Below are positions 1 to 5,749 of a stretch of DNA of 9,388 nucleotides, in pieces. The notes under the pieces are model-generated. The model was not told where the DNA came from. It searched no databases and was given only the letters and a program-made list of their open reading frames with translations. The stretch spans positions 1-9,388 of the forward strand of contig JBASRN010000129.1 of the NCBI GenBank assembly GCA_049273855.1. The letters run 5' to 3'. This DNA is from Onstottus_B sp049273855. Lineage in GTDB: Bacteria; Acidobacteriota; Blastocatellia; UBA7656. The position numbers and the translations under genes are program-made. Every line of letters begins with the position of its first letter. The first letter of the stretch is position 1.

Positions 1-1436
1 TACTCGATGCTCTTCCTGATTCCATCCTCGGTGCGCTTGTTCCAGTGATAACGTCCCTTCAGATAAAGCTGGTACGCCTCGGCATTTTCGGTGTAGCGCC
101 GAGCCAGTCCCTTCTTTTGAGCGCTGGTCAGCTTAAGCTTTAACGTCTCGGATATCTCGTTCGAGATTTCTGCTTCGATGCTAAAGATATCAGATAACCG
201 CTTGTTGAAATTCGCGCCCCACAGGTGCGAGCCGTCGTTTGCATCGACAAGTTCGACTTTGACGACCAGGCTGTCGCCGCGATGAAGCACGCGCCCGACC
301 AGCACCGCGCGAACACCCAGCTCGTGGCCGACTTCCTGTGGATCCAACGAGTCGCGGCCCTTATAGCGAAATACCGTGCTGCGGGCCATCACACGCAGCC
401 TTCGAATCTGCGAGAGCTTGTTGATGATCGACTCAGTGAGGCCGTCGCTCAGGTATTCGGTTTCCGGCTCCGCGCTTAGATTTTCCATTGGCAGGACCGC
501 AATCGAGTCGATGGACTTTCGCGAGCGCGTTCGCCCGAGAACCTCTGTCTTGCGCCTGATCCCCGCCGCGGTCTGGCTGCCCGATTCATTGTCCCGCTGA
601 AGATTCCGCAAGTCGGTCAACAACTCGCGCATCGATTGATATCGCCGGTCTGGTTCTTTCTCGAGGCACTTGCGAGTGATACGCTCGAACTCCGGCGGGA
701 CCGCGTAGTTCAACCGGGAGATCGACGGCGGGTCCGAGTGGATTATCTTATCGACCACTTCCGTCGAAGAGTTGCCCTCGAACGGCAAGCGAGCGCTCAG
801 CATTTCGTAGATCACAACCCCCAACGAAAACACATCCGAGCGGTGATCGATCGCGTATCCGAGCGCTTGTTCGGGCGACATATACGACAGCGTGCCAACC
901 ACGACGCCCTTCGCCGTCTGTTCCCCGATCTTTTTGGTTCTGTTGTCGGTTTCCTGGATGTTTGAGTCGTCAGCCTTGGCCAGTCCGAAGTCGAGCATCT
1001 TCGCGAAGCCGCGCTCGTTGATTATCAGGTTCGAGCTTTTCACGTCGCAATGGACGATGCCCAGTGCGTGCGCTTCGGCGAGCGCGTCGGCGATCTGCGC
1101 GGCGATGTTGATGACTTCGCGGATGGCAAGCGGGCCGCGCTTGAGCTTTGCGGAGAGCAACTCGCCTTCGACGTATTCCATCACCAGGAACATCGTGCCG
1201 TCGTGTTCGCCTATGTCGTATATTGCGGCGATGTGAGGAGAGCGGAGCGAAGAGGTGGCTCGGGCTTCGGCGAGAAGCCGGCTGCGACGCTCGGGGTCAT
1301 ATTGAAACGAGGCGGGGAGGAACTTGAGCGCGACTTGACGCCCGAGCCGGGTGTCTTCCGCCAGGTAGACTTCGCCCATCCCGCCTGCGCCAAGCTCTCT
1401 TATTATGCGGTAGTGCGAAATGGTCTCGGAGATCAC
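1..1436 (-). CDS. Serine/threonine protein kinase with TolB-like and TPR tail, 3' partial
   Basis: A cytoplasmic-looking Hanks-type kinase, read from a GTG at 1436 down to the window edge (about 478 residues visible, C-terminus missing). Visible in order: a glycine-rich loop (GAGGMGEVY), the ATP-binding lysine in VALK (K38), catalytic loop HCDVKSSN (H129, D131), DFG at 149-151, activation-segment end GTLSYMSPEQA and SDVFSLGVVIYEML. The kinase domain ends near residue 275. A short charged linker follows, then a TolB-like/FlgO-like domain (about 310-445: SIAVLPMENLS, YLSDGLTESII, VRAVLVGRVL, DGSHLWG), then the start of TPR-like repeats (ENAEAYQLYLKGRYHWNKR). I see no membrane segment between kinase and tail. 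The arginine before the catalytic aspartate is Cys (C130), so it is a non-RD kinase. This architecture is common in Acidobacteriota. Substrate and signal are unknown. The GTG start is favoured because an in-frame stop lies just upstream and a GAGGT motif sits 9 nt before it. Confidence 0.93.
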   Translation of the reverse strand, partial: MISETISHYRIIRELGAGGMGEVYLAEDTRLGRQVALKFLPASFQYDPERRSRLLAEARATSSLRSPHIAAIYDIGEHDGTMFLVMEYVEGELLSAKLKRGPLAIREVINIAAQIADALAEAHALGIVHCDVKSSNLIINERGFAKMLDFGLAKADDSNIQETDNRTKKIGEQTAKGVVVGTLSYMSPEQALGYAIDHRSDVFSLGVVIYEMLSARLPFEGNSSTEVVDKIIHSDPPSISRLNYAVPPEFERITRKCLEKEPDRRYQSMRELLTDLRNLQRDNESGSQTAAGIRRKTEVLGRTRSRKSIDSIAVLPMENLSAEPETEYLSDGLTESIINKLSQIRRLRVMARSTVFRYKGRDSLDPQEVGHELGVRAVLVGRVLHRGDSLVVKVELVDANDGSHLWGANFNKRLSDIFSIEAEISNEISETLKLKLTSAQKKGLARRYTENAEAYQLYLKGRYHWNKRTEDGIRKSIE

Positions 1437-1445
1437 TCGGTCTTT

Positions 1446-1450
1446 ACCTC
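1446..1450 (-). promoter_or_regulatory. Ribosome binding site of the kinase gene
   Basis: GAGGT on the minus strand lies 9 nt before the GTG at 1436. An in-frame TGA overlaps this site, so the GTG is the first usable start after the stop and fixes the N-terminus. Confidence 0.7.
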
Positions 1451-1641
1451 AGGCTGGACATGCGTCGCTTCGTGCTTGAGATTCTTTCATCATCACCCAC
1501 TGACCAGACTCGCTCATCAACTTGAGCATCAACGGCCGGCTTTTGGTTTTATATCACGTGCGGTCGGAAGTAAGGAAGAGAAGCGGCTTCAGCCGATGTT
1601 GGAATCCGATGGGTTATACGTTCTCTCGGGAGTGTGAGGAA

Positions 1642-3225
1642 CTAGCGATACACAGCGTAGTCGATCTCTTGAAAGATCGTGTCTCGCGACTCTACTTCCG
1701 CAAGCCACGCGTCGTCGATCTCGCTTCGCTTGATCATCTCGTACAACTTCGTGAAGCGATGGATATGATCCCGGAAGCGTTTGTTTGCATACTGAACGCT
1801 CGTCGCCGTCGTCATAATAAATGCCCAGTCCGATGATTCCGCGAGCAGCAACTCCCGCGCGGCTTGATTCAACGCGCGGCGCAGCAGACCGTCAGCCGAC
1901 TGGTGCTCGCTTGCAAGCTCAACCATGCGATCTTCGGCCACGTGCTGGTGCAAATACATCCACTCGTTCTCTCCGTTGATCCAGACCCGGTAGTAGCCTT
2001 CCGCTCCCCACGACGAGCCGCTGATCTGCTGGCGCTGATTCTGCGGGTACTCCTCGATGTAATCGAGAGGGGTGGCCAGCCGAATGTCATCCTGATCAAA
2101 GTGCAGCTTTCGGAACAGGTAGTTTAAGAACTGCGGTCCTTCGAACCACCAGTGTCCGAACAGCTCCGCGTCGTAGGGCGAGACGATCATCGGTTTGCGG
2201 CCCAGCACGCTGCGCAGGTATCCGGCCTGCGCTTGCCGGTTGAACATGAAGTGCCCGGCGTGGCTTGCGGCTTTGGCGGTCGCCCACGACGGAACGTAAG
2301 GCTGCTTCAATCCAAGATCGACTTTGCCGGTTACGCGGTAATACTTGACGCCGAGATTGCGCCGCACGCCGTCACCGTGCAGGTAAGGCTTGACATACTC
2401 GTAGTCGCCGTCGAATCCCAGATCGCGATAGAACTCGCGATAGTCCGGGTCGCCGGGATACCCCGTGTCCGCGCTCCAAACCTGTTCGCTTGTTTCGACG
2501 TCGCGCGCAAACGCCGCGACTCCGGCTGGCGTCACGACGGGGGCGTAGATGCCGCGGCGCGGCTGAGGCTTGCCGTACATGATTGCGTGCGCGTCGGTTA
2601 TGAAAAACGTCAGGCCGGCTTCTCGAAGCAGCTCGTCGATGCCCACATCGTAGGCGCACTCAGGCAGCCATATCCCTCGCGGGGGGCGGCCGAAGTGCTT
2701 CGCGTAGTTTCGCCTGCCCACTTCGATCTGCGCGCGGCGGGCTTCGGTTCTAGTCATCAGCGGCAGGAACCCGTGAGTCGCCCCGCTGGTGATTATGTCG
2801 ATCACTCCTGCGTCTTGAAGCGCGCGATAGCCGTTAATCAAGTTGCGGTGATAGCGATTCTCAAACACCTCGCGAGCCCCGGAGAAGTGCTGAAGGTACA
2901 TCCTCGCCGTCTCGTTCATCGCCGGATGATGACGAGTGCGAACGACCTCCTTCTCGCAAAGCTCGACCAGGTTGTTGACGTGACGGAGGTATCGCGTCTG
3001 CAGCAAGGGATCGGCGAGCATTTCGCAAAGCGGCGGAGTCAGCCCCACGGTGATTCGCGCGCGCACGCCGTCGGACGCACAGCCTTCGAGGACGCTAAGC
3101 AGCGGCAGATAGGTCTCGCTGATGGCTTCAAACAGCCAATCTTCTTCAAGGAATTCCGGGTATTCGGGATGCCGCACAAACGGCAGGTGCGCATGAAGAA
3201 TGATGGCGAGCAGTCCGTGTTCCAT
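1642..3225 (-). CDS. 1,4-alpha-glucan branching enzyme, GH57 family
   Basis: A 527-residue cytoplasmic glycoside hydrolase family 57 enzyme. It cuts alpha-1,4-glucan chains and transfers the pieces to make alpha-1,6 branches in glycogen. Signs of the family: the N-terminal LLAIILHAHLPFVRHPEYPEFLEEDWLFEA-type segment (HAHLPF at 11-16), IWLPECAY with the expected nucleophile E189, and SPYDAELFGHWWFEG with the expected acid/base D352. SSWG near 404-407 is followed by a helical C-terminal domain. Spacing and length match the compact Thermus-type GH57 branching enzymes (about 520 residues), not the longer archaeal ones. The ATG at 3225 puts the conserved histidine motif at its usual distance from the N-terminus, although no Shine-Dalgarno sequence is visible before it. 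The DUF4912 gene lies upstream on the same strand, separated by a 183-bp repeat-filled gap, so cotranscription is possible but unproven. A GH57 amylase or 4-alpha-glucanotransferase is less likely given the motifs. Confidence 0.93.
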   Translation of the reverse strand: MEHGLLAIILHAHLPFVRHPEYPEFLEEDWLFEAISETYLPLLSVLEGCASDGVRARITVGLTPPLCEMLADPLLQTRYLRHVNNLVELCEKEVVRTRHHPAMNETARMYLQHFSGAREVFENRYHRNLINGYRALQDAGVIDIITSGATHGFLPLMTRTEARRAQIEVGRRNYAKHFGRPPRGIWLPECAYDVGIDELLREAGLTFFITDAHAIMYGKPQPRRGIYAPVVTPAGVAAFARDVETSEQVWSADTGYPGDPDYREFYRDLGFDGDYEYVKPYLHGDGVRRNLGVKYYRVTGKVDLGLKQPYVPSWATAKAASHAGHFMFNRQAQAGYLRSVLGRKPMIVSPYDAELFGHWWFEGPQFLNYLFRKLHFDQDDIRLATPLDYIEEYPQNQRQQISGSSWGAEGYYRVWINGENEWMYLHQHVAEDRMVELASEHQSADGLLRRALNQAARELLLAESSDWAFIMTTATSVQYANKRFRDHIHRFTKLYEMIKRSEIDDAWLAEVESRDTIFQEIDYAVYR

Positions 3226-3256
3226 GGTTGGTTGCTGGTTTCTGGTTCGTGGTTCC
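3226..3256. repeat. Degenerate GGTTY tract, left flank
   Basis: A run of GGTT(N)CTGGTT-like units directly before the branching enzyme start codon. Its reverse complement resembles the GAACC-rich tract at 3451-3487, so the two tracts bracket the fold-back element between them in inverted orientation. Confidence 0.5.
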
Positions 3257-3260
3257 GGAT

Positions 3261-3412
3261 CTATCAGGCTGCTGAAAAACCTAACCCAGCGCCACTAAGC
3301 CACGAAGGCACCAAGCAACACGAAGCCCGCAACATATTGCAACAACTGACTTGGTGCAGCCTCGTGTCTTTTGTGTCTTGGTGGCGCCCTCCCTTTTTTA
3401 GCAGCCTGCTAG
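3261..3412. repeat. 152-bp fold-back (MITE-like) element
   Basis: Three nested pairs of inverted arms are visible. The outer pair is 3261-3279 with 3394-3412 (17 of 19 positions match, core CAGGCTGCT). The middle pair is 3289-3299 with 3377-3387 (10 of 11, GCGCCAC core). The inner pair is 3308-3315 with 3350-3357 (8 of 8, GCACCAAG). The element has no coding capacity and I see no clear target-site duplication. It resembles a small non-autonomous or REP-like intergenic element. It lies between the DUF4912 and branching enzyme genes, and its right end overlaps the final codons and TAG stop of the DUF4912 gene. An RNA copy would form a long hairpin between the two genes. Confidence 0.75.
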
Positions 3413-4428
3413 GAGTCGCGTTGGCTTGCGGGTGAGCTAGAAATGAAATCGGAACTCCGAACCGTGAACCCTGAACCCGAAACCACCGCACGCCGCGGGA
3501 AGGGTGGCAGCTTGAACTCGCCTCCCGGCCGGGTGACGGTTTCGGACGCGCCAACAAAGAACCGCGGCGTTACGTGCAGCGGGTGAACGCGGTCGCCTAT
3601 CAGCTCGCGTTCATCTTCGAGCGCCTCGCGAAGGAGTTCGGGCAGATAATGAACCAGCGCGGCCGACGCCAGTCTGCCGTCGCCTCCAAAGAACAACCTG
3701 ATCAACTCGCTTCCGAGCCATTCGGGCAGCATGTTGATCATTTCCTCAGTCAAGGGCTCTCCCGCGCCTGCCGCCGTCAAAGCTCCGCGAAGCGATTCCG
3801 GCAGCTTTAGCAAAGCCTCCGACATGACATCGGAGTCCGCGCTAGCTCCGGGCAGCGCGGATACTTTGATGTCCAGCGCCTGGACAGCCGAGAAACCAGA
3901 AGCCTCAAGCACATCCATAAACTGTGGACCGCTCATTTGATACTCGGGCTCGGCGGCCGGCTCGGGTGACACCGTCCCACGCGGCGTGCGCACGCGGTTC
4001 GACTTGATCAGCGCTATATAGCCATGTTCCGGTGAGCGAACGCCTATTTCGAACTCATAATCGCGATCAGGAAATACCATCATCCAGTAGCTCCCTCGCA
4101 GCGCCACTTCGAAAAAGGCTTCGCCTCCGCCTTCGACTTCGATCAACTTGAGCGTGGCTCGAAACCGTGCCGCTTCTTCCGCGGAGAAATAACGAGTCAG
4201 CCCGTTCAAACTCTCCTGACGAACTTCCCAGTAGATAAATATGCGGAACGGGTCCTGAAGCAGCGCGCGAATGATGTCTACGTCGTATGTCTCCGGCACC
4301 GGCAGTCCGACGTCGATGAATGGCTCACCCGCTTGCGGCGCGTCGACGGAGACAGGTTTTGCCTTCACCTCGGCCGCCCGCGAGGGTTGAGTCGCAAGCG
4401 TCGCAGATGAGGATCGTAAGATGAACAC
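3409..4428 (-). CDS. DUF4912 domain protein, probably linked to glycogen metabolism
   Basis: A 339-residue soluble protein starting at GTG 4428. Residues about 38-150 carry the DUF4912 pattern: DVGLPVPETYDVD, then QDPFRIFIYWEVR, SYWMMVFPDRDYEFEIGVR and IALIKSNRVRTPRG, an all-beta, carbohydrate-module-like fold by family resemblance. Residues about 165-315 are acidic and helical, with leucine-rich stretches (LPEWLGSELIRLFF) and no recognised domain. No biochemical function is known for the family. The GH57 branching enzyme immediately downstream suggests a role in alpha-glucan storage, which is inference only. The GTG start is preferred over an upstream in-frame TTG (4494) because AAGGAG lies 7 nt before it and a good promoter overlaps the TTG-extended region. 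Oddity: the last 20 or so residues (SSDFISSSPASQRDS) are encoded by repeat-like DNA and the stop codon lies inside the fold-back element, so the natural C-terminus may have been altered. Confidence 0.82.
   Translation of the reverse strand: MFILRSSSATLATQPSRAAEVKAKPVSVDAPQAGEPFIDVGLPVPETYDVDIIRALLQDPFRIFIYWEVRQESLNGLTRYFSAEEAARFRATLKLIEVEGGGEAFFEVALRGSYWMMVFPDRDYEFEIGVRSPEHGYIALIKSNRVRTPRGTVSPEPAAEPEYQMSGPQFMDVLEASGFSAVQALDIKVSALPGASADSDVMSEALLKLPESLRGALTAAGAGEPLTEEMINMLPEWLGSELIRLFFGGDGRLASAALVHYLPELLREALEDERELIGDRVHPLHVTPRFFVGASETVTRPGGEFKLPPFPRRAVVSGSGFTVRSSDFISSSPASQRDS
3451..3487. repeat. Degenerate GAACC tract, right flank
   Basis: Successive GAACY(N)TGAACC-like units (GAACTCC, GAACCGT, GAACCCT, GAACCC, GAAACC), in inverted orientation to the tract at 3226-3256. 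It is translated as part of the C-terminal tail of the DUF4912 protein, which is unusual for this type of intergenic-looking sequence. Confidence 0.5.
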
Positions 4429-4435
4429 GGCCTGT

Positions 4436-4441
4436 CTCCTT
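4436..4441 (-). promoter_or_regulatory. Ribosome binding site of the DUF4912 gene
   Basis: AAGGAG on the minus strand, 7 nt before the GTG at 4428. This strong site selects the GTG over the upstream in-frame TTG at 4494. Confidence 0.75.
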
Positions 4442-4461
4442 CGATCAAAGATGAAGCTTTG

Positions 4462-4490
4462 TTTGTATGTGATGGATGATGTCGTGTCAA
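4462..4490 (-). promoter_or_regulatory. Sigma-70-type promoter for the DUF4912 gene
   Basis: On the minus strand a perfect -35 box TTGACA (4490-4485) is followed by a 17-bp spacer and a -10-like TACAAA (4467-4462, 4 of 6). The predicted transcript would begin about 4455, a short leader ahead of the AAGGAG and GTG. The -35 box lies inside the extended reading frame from TTG 4494, which argues against that start. Confidence 0.6.
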
Positions 4491-4542
4491 GCAACCAGCG
4501 ATTGAAGCGTGATTGCCGATGTTAACTCTTGCTCGTCTCAAC

Positions 4543-4572
4543 TTGACTGTGCTAGTTTTCAGTACCTCAAAT
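4543..4572 (+). promoter_or_regulatory. Possible hfq promoter
   Basis: TTGACT (4543-4548, 5 of 6 to the -35 consensus), an 18-bp spacer and TCAAAT (4567-4572, 4 of 6 to the -10). This would start transcription a few bases before the hfq ribosome binding site, leaving a very short leader. It is divergent from the DUF4912 promoter, about 50 bp away. Confidence 0.4.
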
Positions 4573-4594
4573 CTTTTCTTCGGGGAGTCAACAA

Positions 4595-4933
4595 ATGGAG
4601 AAGCAACCACAACCACAACCACAACAACAAAACACAATACAAGACAGTTTTCTCAACAGTGCCCGCAAGGAACGCAGCAATGTGACGATCTACCTGATGA
4701 GCGGCGTGAAGCTCACCGGCAGGATCAAGAGTTTCGACAAGTATTCGGTCATTCTGGAGGCAGGATCGCAGGAGCAGCTGATCTTCAAGCACGCGATATC
4801 GACTGTTTCGCTGCCACGCGGAGGAGGGCGCGACTTTCACTACAGCCGCCCGTCGGCACCGGTTGAGCGCGAGCAGCACATCGAACCGCAGCCTCCGGCC
4901 ACCCAGGCGGCGGTTGCTCCGGATAAGAATTGA
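4595..4933 (+). CDS. hfq: RNA chaperone Hfq
   Basis: A 112-residue Sm-like protein expected to form a hexameric ring that pairs small RNAs with mRNAs. The Sm core spans about residues 14-72: IQDSFLN (Q16, D17, F19), the rim basic patch RKER (24-27), Sm1 NVTIYLMSGVKLTGRIKSFDKYSVIL, and Sm2 FKHAISTV, where K65 and H66 match the proximal-face uridine-binding KH pair. A Q/P-rich N-terminal extension (QPQPQPQQQ, residues 4-12) is encoded by a simple repeat. The C-terminal tail from about 75 is disordered-looking, rich in E, P, Q and A. The ATG at 4595 follows GGGGAG by 7 nt. The upstream neighbour is divergent and the downstream tmk is separated by a hairpin and repeat, so hfq is probably monocistronic. 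No miaA, a common hfq neighbour, is present. Confidence 0.95.
   Translation: MEKQPQPQPQQQNTIQDSFLNSARKERSNVTIYLMSGVKLTGRIKSFDKYSVILEAGSQEQLIFKHAISTVSLPRGGGRDFHYSRPSAPVEREQHIEPQPPATQAAVAPDKN
4604..4630. repeat. CAACCA/CAA simple repeat within hfq
   Basis: Three CAACCA hexamers followed by three CAA triplets, coding for (QP)3QQQ at residues 4-12 of Hfq. Units are multiples of three, so copy-number change would alter length without a frameshift. Confidence 0.85.
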
Positions 4934-4963
4934 TGCCGGCTTCGCGTCCACAGAGTTTTTGAT

Positions 4964-4992
4964 AGTTGGGCTGCCTTTCGGGCAGCCTAACT
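4964..4992. terminator. Hairpin after hfq, likely terminator
   Basis: AGTTGGGCTGCC (4964-4975) pairs with GGCAGCCTAACT (4981-4992) around a TTTCG loop, giving a 12-bp stem with a single G-T pair, 30 nt after the hfq stop. A T-rich tract precedes the stem (GAGTTTTTGAT), but only a weak AGTTTAT follows it, so the poly-U tail is poor. T-rich on the opposite strand is also limited. Confidence 0.6.
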
Positions 4993-5000
4993 AGTTTATG

Positions 5001-5074
5001 GTGATGAGCGAATGACGAGTGAGGCGTGACGGTCAGGCTCTGAATCACTCTTCACGAATCACGAACTAGTGACC
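5001..5074. repeat. Degenerate fold-back repeat of the GTGATGAGTGA type
   Basis: Repeats of GTGA/ATGA/GAGTGA words in the left half are mirrored by TCACTC/TTCACG/ATCACG in the right half, forming an imperfect palindrome just ahead of tmk. Wording resembles the larger repeat at 8020-8156, so the two are probably members of one degenerate family. No convincing tmk promoter is visible in it. Confidence 0.5.
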
Positions 5075-5087
5075 AACCCCCAATCGT

Positions 5088-5747
5088 ATGAGCGGAAGCT
5101 TTATAACGCTTGAAGGTATCGACGGCTGCGGCAAGAGCACTCAACTTGCCATGGTCGCCGCCGCCCTGCGAGCGCTCGGCAATCGGATCATCGTCACACG
5201 GGAGCCGGGTGGCACGACGATCGGCGAGCGGATTCGCGAGCTGCTCAGCTCGGATGCTACCGCTTCTATAGAGCCTGCCACCGAGCTGCTGATGATAGTA
5301 GCCGCGCGCGCTCAGCACGTGGCCGAAGTCATCCGGCCCGCCGTCGAAGCCGGCGGGATCGTCATCTCGGATCGATACACCGATTCGAGCGTCGCATTCC
5401 AGGGCTACGGACGCGGACTCGACCTGGCGATGATCGACAAGGTAAATCTCCTGGCAACCGGAGGCCTGACGCCGGATCTGACGATTCTTTTTGATCTTGA
5501 TGCGAAGGAGGCGCAAGCGAGGCTTGACGCTCGTCGGATTGGAACTTCAGATGGCGCTCGGAAGCCGGCGTTGGCTTATTTGGACGAACTCGAGTTGGAG
5601 TTCCACAAACGCGTTCGGGAAGGCTACTTGAAGATCGCAGCGGCCAACTCCGCGCGGGTGAAGATCGTTGACGCCTCGGGCTCGCTCGATAAAATGCACC
5701 AACAAGTGATGGCACTTGTGTTGTCGGTGCTCAGCCCTCAGTCCTGA
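5088..5747 (+). CDS. tmk: Thymidylate kinase
   Basis: A 219-residue cytosolic dTMP kinase (dTMP + ATP to dTDP + ADP), essential for dTTP supply. Visible: P-loop GIDGCGKST (10-18), the TREPGG substrate-loop motif (38-42), the DRY-type motif SDRYTDSSVAFQGYGRG (95-97 D-R-Y), and LTILFDLD (131-138). Then come a basic LID segment (RLDARR with R145, R149 and R150; GARKP with R158 and K159) and the C-terminal EFHKRVREGY pattern (171-180). Length is typical. The short arginine motif often seen just before the FHxxVRxGY helix (DRFE type) reads AYLD here, but other arginines are present in the LID. The ATG at 5088 places the P-loop at the usual distance; no Shine-Dalgarno sequence is seen. The next gene starts 2 nt after the stop, so the two are probably cotranscribed. 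Confidence 0.95.
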   Translation: MSGSFITLEGIDGCGKSTQLAMVAAALRALGNRIIVTREPGGTTIGERIRELLSSDATASIEPATELLMIVAARAQHVAEVIRPAVEAGGIVISDRYTDSSVAFQGYGRGLDLAMIDKVNLLATGGLTPDLTILFDLDAKEAQARLDARRIGTSDGARKPALAYLDELELEFHKRVREGYLKIAAANSARVKIVDASGSLDKMHQQVMALVLSVLSPQS

Positions 5748-5749
5748 CC

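Noticed and set aside
892..1637. Overlapping plus-strand open frames opposite the kinase gene.
   Set aside because: The minus strand gives an uninterrupted kinase with all catalytic motifs, so these are antisense shadows.
1437..1641. The gap between the branching enzyme end and the kinase start as a possible small gene or promoter.
   Set aside because: I see only a short CATCAAC direct repeat (1515-1534) and a small CGGCT/AGCCG hairpin. No open frame with a ribosome binding site and no clear -35/-10 pair could be supported.
2152..3435. A 427-codon open frame on the plus strand opposite the branching enzyme gene.
   Set aside because: It lies antisense to a gene with clear GH57 motifs, shows no recognisable domain, and is the type of long shadow frame expected in GC-rich coding DNA.
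3264..3557. A 97-codon minus-strand open frame running through the fold-back element into the DUF4912 3' end.
   Set aside because: It is composed mostly of repeat sequence and a shifted frame of DUF4912, with no family resemblance.
4429..4494. A 22-residue N-terminal extension of the DUF4912 protein from TTG 4494.
   Set aside because: A near-consensus promoter overlaps it and a strong AAGGAG precedes the GTG at 4428.
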